A stretch of DNA of 64,000 nt from NCBI GenBank assembly GCA_963751425.1, contig CAVVUF010000002.1, positions 1,178,001 to 1,242,000 of the forward strand, in the 5' to 3' direction. Position numbers and translations under genes: made by a program. The notes beneath the pieces are model-generated. The model saw only the letters and a list, made by a program, of their open reading frames with translations, was not told where the DNA came from and did no database searches. The DNA is from CAVVUF01 sp963751425. GTDB taxonomy: Bacteria; Chloroflexota; Anaerolineae; Anaerolineales; UBA4823. Of this stretch, positions 1 through 10,829 are shown piece by piece (position 1 is the first letter of the stretch; the number at the start of each line of letters is the position of its first letter).

Positions 1-1544
1 CGATATCGCCATCATCGGCGGGGGGCTGGGCGGGGTGGCAGCCGCCCTGGCAGCTTGTGAAGCGGGCTGGAAGGTGGTTTTGACCGAGGAAACAGCCTGG
101 CTGGGCGGGCAGGTTACCAGCCAGGCTGTCTCAGCGCTGGATGAACACGAGCGGATCGAAACGGTCAGCGGCACGCGCACTTACAAAGCTTTTCGAGAAA
201 AAATTCGCAGGCATTACCAGGAAGAGTTCCATTTGCCGGTGCTGATGCCCGATGGCTCGCCGCTCAACCCCGGGAATGGTTGGGTCAGCCGCTTGTGTTT
301 CGAGCCGCGCGTGGGCTTGCAGGTCATCCAGGAGATGCTGGAACCTCATCGCCGAAGTGGAAAGCTACGACTGCTGCTGCGATACCGCCCCACAGCCTGT
401 GAAGGCGACGCGGCACATCTCAAGGGTGTCCAGCTCACCTCCCAAAGTGGGAGGCAGGCGTTGGTGCGCGCCCGGTTGTTCCTGGACGCCACCGAGCTGG
501 GCGACTTGCTGCCTTTGGCAGGTGTGCCTTATATCACGGGTGCTGAAGCGGTGGAAGATACCGGCGAGGCGCATGCCAGCCAGGATGGGCCGCGCCCGGG
601 CAGGGTGCAGAGCTTCACGTTCTGCTTCATCGTAGAATTTCGCCCAGGAGAGGACCATACCATCCGCAAACCGCGCGGCTATGAGCGGTTTAAAGTCGAG
701 CAGCCTTACAGCCTGACCCTGGTTGGGCACAAAGGGGAGGCGATTCCTTTTCACTTCTTTAAATCTACACCCGAAAGCCCGCTGCCTTTCTGGACCTACC
801 GGCGCGTGATGGATGGGAAGCTGCTTGATCCTTCAGGAGGCATGCACGATATGGCCTTGATCAATTGGGCTTCCAACGATTATCGTTGGGGGAATATCAT
901 CGATAAACCGCCGCATGTCCGTGCGATCCTCCTGGATGAAGCCCGGCGCCTTTCCTTGGGTTTCCTGTACTGGCTGCAGACCGAAGCGCCGCGTGACGAT
1001 GGGGCGGGCTTTGGTTACCCAGAGCTGCGCTTGATGCCTGAAGCGGTCGGCACACGTTCGGGGTTATCCATGGCGCCTTATATCCGGGAAGCCCGCCGGA
1101 TCAAAGGCTTGAGGCGTATCGTGGAGCAGGATATCAGCTCCATAGGGAACGAAGGCCTTGACCAGGCAGCTTTCCCGGATACCTGTGGGATCGGCTGGTA
1201 CTCGATGGATCTGCATCCTTGCGTGGGAGATGAGCGCTCCCTATACGCTCCCACGCTGCCGTACCAGATTCCGTTGGGAGCGCTCATTCCGGTAGGGTGT
1301 GATAACTTGCTGGCTGCGTGTAAGAACATCAGCACCACGCATATCACCAACGGCGCCTTCCGCCTGCACCCGGTGGAGTGGTCGATCGGCGAGGCGTCCG
1401 GTTCCCTGGCAGCCTGGTGCTGTGAGCAGCCACCTGTCACCGGCGCGAGTGTGGGAAAGACTGGAAGAGCTGCACAAGTTTCAAGATTATTTGCGGGGAC
1501 GTGGCGTGGATTTGGGGTGGCCATCAAATTGTTTGTCGTGCTGA
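1..1544 (+). CDS. FAD-dependent oxidoreductase, 5' end outside the window
   Basis: The frame is already open at base 2, so the gene begins outside the window. The first residues carry the FAD-binding glycine motif IGGGLGG and, about 20 residues on, the acidic end of the second beta strand (LTEE). This is typical of the FAD_oxidored family of uncertain substrate. The body reads cleanly to about base 1437. There the frame must change: the other frame continues with VWERLEELHKFQDYL and a Trp-Pro ending that resembles the normal C-terminus of the family, and stops at 1544. Without the shift the frame would run to 1609 through repeat DNA and give a foreign tail. The last few codons and the stop codon come from the repeat that begins near 1530. 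Family assignment is firm; the reaction is unknown. Confidence 0.8.
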
Positions 1545-1972
1545 CCCTGAGCGTAGCGAAGGGGAAGCACCCCTGTGAAGAGACTCTGGAAGCCATTCTG
1601 GCGGGCTAGAGGACTCTAATGCCCGCGCAACAGGGGTCCTTCGTCGGCGCCGATGAGTACATCGGTAGACCGCCTCCTCAGGACGACACGCGGGTTTGTC
1701 GTGCTGAACGCAGTGGTGCGATGGACTTGTTGTACTCAACGCCATCGCCGACCCCTTTGACCTGACTCTAGAAATTTCCTTGGCAGGAATAACGGCTTGG
1801 ATGGTCGCGCAACAGGGGTTCTTCAGCGGCAAAGTACGCCGCTTCAGAACGACAATCGGCCTTGTGTCGTGCTGAACGCAGTGAAGCACCCTTTTGACTT
1901 GACTAGGAAGTCATCTTGGTGGGTTAGAGGATTCTAATACCTACATTGCGGGGGTTCTTCGCTTCGCTCATA
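1530..1972. repeat. Imperfect tandem copies of an intergenic repeat
   Basis: About 2.7 copies of a roughly 165-base unit lie here. Each copy begins with TTGTCGTGCTGA (near 1530, 1695 and 1864) followed by AGTGAAGCACCC or a variant. A middle part around GGGCTAGAGGACTCTAAT (near 1603) returns as GGGTTAGAGGATTCTAAT (near 1921), and CGCAACAGGGGT occurs near 1627 and 1806. The copies have diverged by substitutions and small indels. No convincing open frame is present. The type resembles the short dispersed 'GTGCTGAACGCAGTGAAGCA' intergenic repeats common in large bacterial genomes. The first copy overlaps the 3' end of the FAD oxidoreductase. Confidence 0.7.
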
Positions 1973-2026
1973 AAGACAAAAAGGTTTTCATGACAACAGA
2001 TGTATCTCTACAATGGAAGTTTTTAT

Positions 2027-2040
2027 GTGACAATTGTCAC
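2027..2040. promoter_or_regulatory. 14-base perfect palindrome, operator candidate for the ABC importer
   Basis: GTGACAATTGTCAC is its own reverse complement. It lies 41 bases before a good -35 hexamer and about 400 bases before the binding-protein start. Position and symmetry suggest a site for a dimeric regulator, but no regulator gene lies next to it in this window. Confidence 0.4.
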
Positions 2041-2080
2041 CAGTTAAAAGGTATTAATCCCTCTCTCAAACCTACCCTAC

Positions 2081-2109
2081 TTGACAATGCCTCAATGCTG
2101 TGATTAAAT
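2081..2109 (+). promoter_or_regulatory. Sigma-70-type promoter candidate for the ABC importer operon
   Basis: A perfect -35 hexamer TTGACA (2081-2086) is followed after 17 bases by TTAAAT (2104-2109), which matches four of six consensus -10 positions. Transcription from here would give a leader of roughly 330 bases before the start codon at 2442. No other gene start lies between. Confidence 0.4.
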
Positions 2110-2230
2110 CAAACAGTATTATGTTGATAGATAGGCAAGTCTTTCTTATTAGAAACATGCCTGAGAATAACGTCGAAAACCCTTACATGGTACCGGAGAG
2201 AATAAAAGAGGATCCCCCTGCAGGAACAGT

Positions 2231-2260
2231 CCTCTTCAACGTGGATTTATGTTGAAGAGG
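2231..2260 (+). other. Strong hairpin in the long leader of the importer operon
   Basis: CCTCTTCAAC and GTTGAAGAGG form a perfect 10-base-pair stem with a 10-base loop. No uridine run follows, so it is not a classical intrinsic terminator. The stretch from 2110 to 2441 otherwise holds no supported gene. It ends with the ribosome-binding site GGAGG just before the ATG at 2442. I do not recognise a known riboswitch class in it. Confidence 0.5.
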
Positions 2261-2441
2261 TGTTTGCGCGGACATTGAGACCTTGCTAATTGGCTCACCG
2301 ACTTGCCAGAACAGGCTGGTTTGATCTAAAATAAGGGAAACCTTGAAAGGAGGTGGCATCCAAGAAATAGATTTTCTAAAGCTTTAAAATCGAACACCGA
2401 TTAAATTTCAACAAATTAAAACAAATTTCTGGAGGATAAAG

Positions 2442-4604
2442 ATGTCTCAAACAAAAAAATTAAAGTCGCCGCGAGTTCCTTCGCCTTTCAGCCGTTTCTG
2501 CTGCAGGCGTCGTCCTGGCCGCTTGCGCCCAGGAAACCGCCGCCCCTGCCGCAACTGCTAAGCCGACCGAGGCCCCGAAAGCCGCTGAAGCAACCCCCAC
2601 TCAAAGAGTGATAGAAGATGCAACCGCCACGCCGGTCCCCACGGCAGAAGCACAATCCGTCGAACCCCCCATTCTGCAGGCCAAGGTCGATTCTGGCGAG
2701 CTGCCTCCCCTGGCAGATCGTCTTCCCAAGGTCCCGCTGACCCTTTCGCCAGTCGACGAGATCGGCAAGTACGGCGGCCGGTTGAAGATGGCTTCCTGGT
2801 GGCAGGATGGCGGCATCCAGGCCAAGATGTATGGTCACTCTGCGATCCGCTTCGTGGATGACGGTCTCGGTTTAGCCCCCGGCATGTGCGAGTCCTGGTC
2901 ATCCAACGAAGATGCCACTGTCTGGACCTTTAATTTCCGCGAAGGCCTCAAGTGGTCGGATGGCTCACCCTGCACCACCGAAGACACCATGTATTGGTGG
3001 CGTGACATGGTGCTCGATACAGATCACCCGCAGCTGCCCCCGGCCGAGTTCAGCGCCATCGACGGCGTGCTGCCTGAGTTCACTGCGGTGGATGATTACA
3101 CCCTGACGATCACCTACGTCAAGCCCGCCCCGCTGACCGCCAAGCGCCTGGCCATGTGGGTCAATGGTCCTGCAGATATCGGTCCAATGTGGGTTCTCCC
3201 CTCCGCATATTTGAAGAAGTTCAATCCCAAGTACAGCACTGATGGAACAAAGGCAGAAATGGGAGCCAATCCTGACTACGCGGATTTCGTTGAGCACGAT
3301 CGCAAGATAGACTCCAAAACAATCCAGAATGCCCTGTGCTGAACTCCTGGATGCTGGTCAGAGTACGAAGCAAGGCGTATCTTCCACCTACGACCGCAAC
3401 CCGTATTACTACTGCGTGGACACGGCCGGCAACCAGCTGCCTTACATCGACGGCATCGATGATAAGCCCTCCCCCGATGCCCAGTACCTGCTCCTGCAAA
3501 TCATCCAGGGCAGTGTGGATTATGAAGTGCACACCTACCAGCTCACCCTGGGCGATGTTGCTCCGCTGAAGGAGAACGAAGCAAAGGGTAACTATGAAGT
3601 GCGCTTCTGGGATACCGGCTCCGGCACAGGCATGATGTATTTCTGGAACCACGATATCAAGGACGATGTAAAGCGCGAGCTGTACCGCAACCCCAAGTTC
3701 AAGCAGGCCATGTCCTACGCCATTGACCGCCCGACCATCAAGCGCATCGTGTACTACGATACCGGCATCCTGACCACCGGCACGATGAGCCCCAAGGCCT
3801 TCGAGTTCAACTTCAACGCCGACGCCCAGGCGCATTATGAGAAGTTCCGCAGCCTGTGCGTGGATTACGATCCTGCCAAGGCCAAAGCGCTGTTGGATGA
3901 GATCGGCTGCAAGAAAGGCGCCGATGGCATCCGCACCATGCCCGGATGGCTCTAAGCTTGACCTCCGTGTCGATATCGGCGCTGACGCCGCTGGGGAGGC
4001 CATCAAGGTTCTGGAGATCACCCAGAAGAACTGGAAAGATGTCGGTTTGAACGTGATCATCAACCGATCCCACCGTCCGATTTCGGTCCCTCCTGGCGTG
4101 CAGGGCAGCTCGAGTTCCGCACCGCCTGGGAAGTGGGCGATGGCCCCGACCACCTGCTCTACCCCTCCTGGGTTGTGCCGGATGAGACCGAGCGCTGGGC
4201 GCCCCTGTGCGGTCAGCTGCGCATTGTCAAGGGCACCGAGCTGGAGAACACCGAGGCTGATGTGAACCCCTGGGATCGCCAGCCGCCGCGCTTCAACGTG
4301 AACGACCCGCAGTACAAAGGCACCGCCATCGAGAAGCTGCACGCCCTCTATGACCAGGCCATCTTCGAGGTGGATGAGATCAAGCGTATGGAGCTGGTGT
4401 GGCAGATGAACGACATCCACATGACCGACGGCCCGTACTTCCTGGGCACCGTCGGCAACACACCGCGCATCATCATCGTCAGCAAGAACCTGATCAACGT
4501 ACCCACCCGTGATCAGCTCAAGCTGGGCGGCTTCTGCAACCCCTGGATCATCCCCTACCCCGGCGGTGACCAACCCCGAAACCATGTCTTTCACCAACGT
4601 CTAG
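2442..4604 (+). CDS. ABC transporter substrate-binding lipoprotein, family 5 (peptide/nickel type)
   Basis: This is the extracytoplasmic binding protein of the importer encoded by the next four genes. ATG at 2442 follows GGAGG. About 10 codons on, a shifted frame gives RREFLRLSAVSAAGVVLAAC, a twin-arginine-like lipoprotein signal with lipobox LAAC, followed by a Pro/Ala/Thr-rich linker. The body has family-5 hallmarks: TFNFREGLKWSDGSP, YDRNPYYYCVDTAGNQLPYID, and FKQAMSYAIDRP. It ends with NPETMSFTNV and a stop at 4604. Total length would be about 720 residues. Frames change near 2470, 3320-3345, 3945, 4070-4100 and 4565. Because all family blocks survive in order, I treat it as one gene. The actual substrate (peptide or oligosaccharide) cannot be told from the sequence. 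Confidence 0.85.
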
Positions 4605-4620
4605 AACCAGATATAAATTT

Positions 4621-4645
4621 GGGAGGAGGGATTTTCCCTCCTCCC
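4621..4645 (+). terminator. Hairpin between binding-protein and permease genes
   Basis: GGGAGGAGGG, a 5-base loop, then CCCTCCTCCC make a perfect 10-base-pair GC-rich stem 17 bases after the stop codon. A T-rich stretch follows only about 30 bases later (TTTTTTT near 4680). It may be a partial terminator or mRNA-stabilising hairpin that keeps the binding protein more abundant than the permeases, a common arrangement in such operons. Confidence 0.55.
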
Positions 4646-4819
4646 ACTTCGAAAATGGGGGAATGGCTGAGATTGCATTATTTTTTTGCTTAACGCTCTG
4701 GTTTTTGAGCGCAGGTGTGTGTAGGATTTATCGTGTACCGAGCTTTAGATTGACAAGTTCTTATACGAAGACTACGGCGCAGCAGATGAATCCAGGTAAT
4801 CTCTAGAGAGGAGGATCCA

Positions 4820-5803
4820 ATGATCAATTACATTATCCGCCGCATCGGCTACATGATGGTTACTTTGGTCATTATATGCATCTTGGCTACATGATCGTCG
4901 AGCTGCCGCCCGGTTCCTATGTGGAGTTCGAGATCGCCCGCCTGCGCCAGCAGGGTGGGAATGTGGGCGCAGATCAGATCAAGACGCTGGAAATCCGCTA
5001 CGGCCTGGATAGGCCGATGTATTACCGCTTTTGGAAATGGATCACCGGTTTTGTGCGCGGCGATTTTGGCGAGTCCTTCCAATATCGCCTGCCTGTGCGT
5101 GACCTGATCTTTGACAGGCTGGGACTGACGATCGCCATCTCGGTCTTTGCCCTGTTTCTCGCCTGGGCCGTGGCGGTGCCGCTGGGGGTGTATTCCGCCA
5201 CGCACCGCAACACGATCCCGGATTATATTATCACTGTGCTGCAGTTTGTGGGCCTGTCGATTCCGGGCTTTTTGCTGGCGCTGGTGCTGATGCTTTTTGC
5301 CCAGCAGGTCTTGGGGCAGCAGGTGGGCGGTTTATACTCAGATGAGTTCCAGAATGCCCCGATGAGCGCTGGCAAAGTTTGGCGACCTGATGCAGCACTT
5401 GTGGATCCCGATCGTGGTGATCGTGTTTGGCGGCACGGCTGGCCTCAGCCGCATCATGCGCGCCAACCTGCTGGATATGCTCAACATGCAGTACGTGCAG
5501 ACGGCGCGTTCCAAAGGTCTGACAGAGCGCACCGTCATCTGGAAGCACGCCGTGCGCAATGCCATGCACCCCCTGATCATGATCCTGGGCGGGTCGCTGC
5601 CGGGTCTGATTTCCGGCGAGACCATCATCGCCCTGGTGATGAACATCCCCACCGTCGGCCCGATGTACTTTAATGCCCAGCTCAACCAGGACCTGTACCT
5701 GGCGATCACCTTCCTGATGTTCCTGGCGATGCTGGGCCTGATCGGCAACCTGCTGGCGGATATCGCCCTGGCCTGGGTCGATCCGCGCATTCGTTACGAG
5801 TAA
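4820..5803 (+). CDS. ABC transporter permease, DppB/OppB type
   Basis: First inner-membrane permease of the importer. ATG at 4820 follows GAGGAGG. The N-terminus MINYIIRRIGYMMVTLVII is the usual first membrane helix. The coupling region for the ATPase is seen as YVQTARSKGLTERTVIWKHAVRNA, split by nothing in this frame. The C-terminus contains further helices and ends LAWVDPRIRYE, a typical OppB/DppB ending. Frame breaks lie near 4875 and 5375. Reading through them gives about 327 residues, a normal length. The next permease starts 16 bases later. Confidence 0.85.
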
Positions 5804-5819
5804 CCGAGAGAGGTGAACT

Positions 5820-6984
5820 ATGACTGAAGCCGTCCAACCTATCCCTCAGCCCGTTCCAGAACGCCAGACTTTCATAGATGAGCCGGTCAGCGACGTCGGC
5901 GACCTGTCTCAAAGGCAGCTGATGCGCATCCGCTTCGCGCAAAAACAAGCTGGCGATGGTCGGTCTGATTGGCATCATCCTGACCTATATCATCGTGTTC
6001 CTGGGCGAATTCATTGCCCCCAACTGGTACCAGTTCCAGGATACGGAATATATCTATGGTCCGCCCAGCCCGATCACCTTTAAAGGTCCCAATGGCAGGT
6101 TGGGTTTACGACCTTATACGTATGCCACCACCACCGTCCTCAACCCGGATACTTTCCAGTTCGAATTTGTCGTTGATACTAAGACATGGTGCCGATCAGC
6201 TTCTTTGTGCAAGGTGATCCCGTTCAAGTATTCGGACAAACGATTACATTGCACCTGTTTGGGCTGGAAAATACCACGCAGCGCTTTTACGTATTCGGCG
6301 CGGATGGCCTGGGGCGGGATATGTTTGCCCGGACCTTGAAGGGCGGGCAGATTTCTACCACCGTTGGCTTGTTTGGCGTGGCCTTGAGCATTATCTTCGG
6401 CACCGTCCTGGGCACGGCTTCTGGCTACTGGGGGGGCTGGATCGATGATGTCATGCAGCGTATCATCGAAGTGCTGGGCGCTTTCCCGACGGTCCCTTTG
6501 TGGGCTGCCCTGGCGGCTGCCATGCCGCCCATTTCGGAAGATTTTACGGTGGTGCACCGCTACTTCCTGATCACGGTCGTGCTTTCGATAGTTAGCTGGA
6601 CCGGTCTGGCGCGCCAGCTGCGCGCCAAGGTGATGTCCTACCGCGGGGCCGATTTCACGCCAGGCAGCCCTGGCAGCCGGCGCGACGGATTGGCGCATCA
6701 TCTTCTCCCACATGATCCCCAACGGCGCCAGCCACATCATCGTCATCGCCGCCCTAGCATCCCGGGCATGATCCTGGGTGAAACCGCCCTGAGCTTCCTG
6801 GGCCTGGGCATCCTGCCGCCGGCGGTCAGCTGGGGTTCCCTGCTGCGCGAAGCGCAGCAGGTGAGTGTGGTGGTCGAATCACCCCTGGCTGCTCATCCCG
6901 GCTGCGGCGGTAATTATTACGGTGCTGTTGTTCAGCTTGATTGGCGACGGTCTGCGCGATGCCGTCGATCCCTACTCGATCTAA
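5820..6984 (+). CDS. ABC transporter permease, DppC/OppC type
   Basis: Second permease of the importer. ATG at 5820 follows GAGAGGTG. A hydrophilic N-terminus leads into the first helix (MVGLIGIILTYIIVFLGEFI). A long external loop follows, then GADGLGRDMFARTLKGG, the classic OppC motif before the transport domain. The coupling helix region appears as a shifted frame after RGADFT, and PGMILGETALSFLGLG is near the C-terminus. The end reads GDGLRDAVDPYSI in another frame, the usual closing motif. At least four frame changes are needed (near 5940, 6185, 6660 and 6885). About 388 residues in total. Confidence 0.82.
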
Positions 6985-7004
6985 CCCGAAAGGCAGGCTA
7001 AAAA

Positions 7005-8086
7005 ATGAGAATGAAACTTCCGGGTCTGTATCGTAAATCGACCGTCTCCATCTTTCCAGATGAAGATATTATTCTAAAAGTGCGCAACCTGCACACTTAT
7101 TTCTTCACCGATATTGGCATCGCTCGAGCCTTGAATGGGGTCAACTTCGATATCCCGCGCGGCAAGGTGATGGGCATGGTGGGCGAGAGCGGCTGCGGTA
7201 AAAGCGTGACAGCCCTTTCCATCATGCGCATGGTCACCAAGCCGGGCAAGATTGTGAGGGGCGAGATCACTTTATACCGCCAGGACCGGCAGAATAAAAG
7301 TATTGTCGATGAAATCGACCTCACCAAGCTGGAACCCATGGGCTCTGAGATGCGCAGCCTGCGCGGCGCAGAGATGGCGATGATCTTCCAGGAACCCATG
7401 ACCTCCCTCAACCCCTCCTACACCATCGGCGACCAGATCATGGAGGGCATTATCTTGCACCAGAAGGTGGATAAGGTGGAAGCCGAAAAGCGCGCCATCG
7501 CCATCCTGGATCGGGTCGGGATGGCGAACCCGCAGCTGGTAGTCAAGCGCTACCCGCACGAGCTGAGCGGCGGGATGCGCCAGCGGGCCATGATCTCCCT
7601 GGCGCTTTCCTGCAAGCCCTCGATCCTGTTCGCCGATGAGCCGACCACCGCCCTGGATGTGACCACCGAGGCCCAGATCCTGGACTTGATGCGCGAGCTG
7701 CAGAGCCAGCATCAACATGACCATCGTCTTCATCACCCACAACCTGGGTGTGGTGGCGCAGATGTGTGATTATGTCGCGGTGATGTACCTGGGACGGGTG
7801 GTGGAGCAGGCACCGATCGATGATATTTTCTACAACCCCAAGCACCCTTACACCAGCTCCCTTTTGCGCTCCATCCCCCACGTGGGCAGCAGCCAAAAGG
7901 AGCGCTTGCAGCCGATCCGCGGGGTAGTGCCCGATCCCTATTCCAAGATCAACGGCTGTCCCTTCCACCCGCGCTGCGACCAGGCCATCCCTGGCACATG
8001 CGATGTGAACGTTCCGGGCTTGACCAATGTTGGGGTGAGCCATACTGTACGCTGCTTCTTGCATTCTGATGATGTGGAGGAATCCT

Positions 8087-8094
<8 letters not shown>
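7005..8094 (+). CDS. ABC transporter ATP-binding protein, DppD/OppD type
   Basis: First of two ATPases of the importer. ATG at 7005 lies 20 bases after the permease stop. Walker A is GESGCGKS (near residue 63), the signature motif is LSGGMRQR, Walker B is SILFADEP, and the H-loop lies in FITHNLG. A C-terminal oligopeptide/dipeptide-transporter domain carries the Cys-rich motif CPFHPRC. One frame change near 7712 joins the signature half to the H-loop half. The stop overlaps the start of the next ATPase (ATG at 8087), indicating translational coupling. Confidence 0.88.
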
Positions 8095-9129
<1,035 letters not shown>

Positions 9130-9168
9130 ATAGCAATCAAAGCAGTGTGATTGCGAAGGTTAGGTTAT

Positions 9169-9549
9169 ATGGAACAAAAAAGTCATTGGTCTGCCAATAT
9201 TGTCTATCTATTGGCGTGGTTGATCTGTTCAATATTGTTAATCGTTGGCCTCCTGGTGTTCCATGAAGCCACAATAAGTATCATGAGGGCCATTCAGGTG
9301 CGGCAAGTTGCTGCAAGCGCCGCAGGAGAAGCAGGTAAAACCCTATTAGATACTGGTTTTACGATGAGGGCGATCGACATGAGCATTATCTTTGTGGGTG
9401 CGATCGTGGCGGCGGGGCTGGCAATCGGGATCGAAGTTTATTTCCGGCGTGGGAAGGAAAAGGGCAAGTTATGGCAGCGCATTGGGCTGGTGTTGGGGAT
9501 TGAAGTGGCTGTTATCTTCATCAGCTTAATTATTATAAACGTTGTCTGA
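9169..9549 (+). CDS. Small membrane protein of unknown function
   Basis: 126 residues from an ATG at 9169. Three hydrophobic segments are visible: residues about 10-32 (IVYLLAWLICSILLIVGLLV), 68-88 (MSIIFVGAIVAAGLAIGIEV) and 104-124 (LVLGIEVAVIFISLIII). A basic loop RRGKEKGK lies between the second and third. I recognise no family. It sits 39 bases after the importer operon and its last 17 bases overlap the 3' end of the convergent gene at 9533. Confidence 0.6.
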   Translation: MEQKSHWSANIVYLLAWLICSILLIVGLLVFHEATISIMRAIQVRQVAASAAGEAGKTLLDTGFTMRAIDMSIIFVGAIVAAGLAIGIEVYFRRGKEKGKLWQRIGLVLGIEVAVIFISLIIINVV

Positions 9550-10192
9550 CAGGCTCATTGGCTCTTTGACGCGCGTTTATCTTCTCGGTGAACCCGATCT
9601 GATGTTCCAGCACGTTTAGCTTATTATTCAAAGTATCCAAACCCTTTTCGAGCTGGTGCTGGCGGTTCTGCCAGCGCCAGCGTTTTGGGTAATGGACCAA
9701 GCTGCGGTTTTGATCTCCTGCCAGTTTCTCTTTCAGGGAAGCCAATTCTTGCTGTGCGTTCAGTTCCGTCAATAACGTATTCCAATACGTGGCTTCGAGG
9801 GGAGAGATCATGGTATTGTGTTGGAGGACCTGCGCGATGGCAGCCATCATGCGGATCCCAAGCTGCCGTTGACTTTCGGCCAGCCTGCCTTGAAATGCCC
9901 TCTGCAAGGCGGTGAAAGCTTGGAGATAATATTGGATGCCTTCATTCTCCTTTGCGATGGCTACGTACTTCGGTTTTTTACCCCGATAGGCTTTTACCAC
10001 CAATTCCTGCCCCACCGTAAAAGCGTTGTGCCCCCGGCAGTAGGCAAACTGTGCCTGCAGATCGATGGGGCGCCTACAGTTTGGACAGACTTGCGGCCAG
10101 GGTTCATGATCGATTTCTGTAGCACAGAACGGACATACCACCGGTTCTGGTTCTGGCTCGAATTGGATTTCAGGCGGACTGCCGTTTTTCAT
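9533..10192 (-). CDS. Zinc-ribbon protein with coiled-coil region, function unknown
   Basis: 219 residues. Two CxxC pairs (VVCPFCATEI and QVCPNCRRPI, residues about 18-40) form a zinc ribbon; a further Cys-His (YCRGHN) follows. The C-terminal half is rich in Gln, Leu, Glu and Lys and predicts as helical, possibly coiled coil (residues 130-215). It has no signal peptide or membrane segment, so it is probably cytoplasmic. Its start lies 5 bases after the stop of the upstream minus-strand gene, suggesting co-transcription. No family recognised. Confidence 0.6.
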   Translation of the reverse strand: MKNGSPPEIQFEPEPEPVVCPFCATEIDHEPWPQVCPNCRRPIDLQAQFAYCRGHNAFTVGQELVVKAYRGKKPKYVAIAKENEGIQYYLQAFTALQRAFQGRLAESQRQLGIRMMAAIAQVLQHNTMISPLEATYWNTLLTELNAQQELASLKEKLAGDQNRSLVHYPKRWRWQNRQHQLEKGLDTLNNKLNVLEHQIGFTEKINARQRANEPVRQRL

Positions 10193-10197
10193 CTATT

Positions 10198-10689
10198 TTA
10201 ATTAATTTCGTATGTAGACATCGTATTGAACAACATGCCTTCCCAATATTTGTAATCTTCTTCCGTCGCACCCTGGGCAATCAACACGAGATTGGAATTA
10301 CCCCAATACATACTCTTCACCCAGCGTTTGCGGCGCTGCCCGTTTTCAACAAAGGTGAACTTGACCTCGAGCAGCACAACCTTTTGCCCGGTATCCTTTT
10401 TTGTTTCCAGAATCACAGGATCTGAAAGGCTGTTGACACCATCTAATAATCCCTGCATGAGGATATCGGCATCTTTCGGTTCCACCGGGTATTTCAGTAC
10501 GATTTTCTCTGACACAAAGCAAGTATCGAAATTGTCTTTATAGGGGGTGAAAATCCATCCTCGCTTACCCTTGACCATGTCGATCTGCCGCCAATCACTG
10601 GGCAGCCAGACGGCATACCCGGCTTCGTGGTCCCAATATTTTTTCTCGCCGGTATAAACGGGCGGTTTACTTCTATCTATCTCTTTCAT
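10198..10689 (-). CDS. Hypothetical protein, possible PsbP/DcrB-like fold
   Basis: 163 residues; start ATG preceded by GAGG. The middle reads GYAVWLPSDWRQIDMVKGKRGWIFTP, then alternating strands, and near the end YWGNSNLVLIAQGATEEDYKYWEGMLFNTMSTY. This layout (compact alpha/beta domain assessing 'W.P..W' and a final helix with 'F..ml.Tf') resembles the PsbP/DcrB (DUF1795) group of small proteins. That is inference from pattern only. There is no signal peptide, unlike DcrB. It is the first gene of a two-gene minus-strand unit with the zinc-ribbon protein. Confidence 0.55.
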   Translation of the reverse strand: MKEIDRSKPPVYTGEKKYWDHEAGYAVWLPSDWRQIDMVKGKRGWIFTPYKDNFDTCFVSEKIVLKYPVEPKDADILMQGLLDGVNSLSDPVILETKKDTGQKVVLLEVKFTFVENGQRRKRWVKSMYWGNSNLVLIAQGATEEDYKYWEGMLFNTMSTYEIN

Positions 10690-10829
10690 GATGACCTCAT
10701 CCTGCTTTAATAAATTTTCAGGAAGTCGATATTTTCCTGGATTTGAGATTGTCGAACGGCAATTATAGCAGTAAATTTGGCTTATTCGTAGAGATTTTTC
10801 TGCTATGATCCCTGCGTCCGCGTTGTATA

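Noticed and set aside
3221..4597. A 458-residue open frame on the minus strand
   Set aside because: It lies entirely antisense to the substrate-binding protein gene, whose plus-strand pieces carry all family motifs. The minus product is low in complexity and has no family features; it is open by GC bias.
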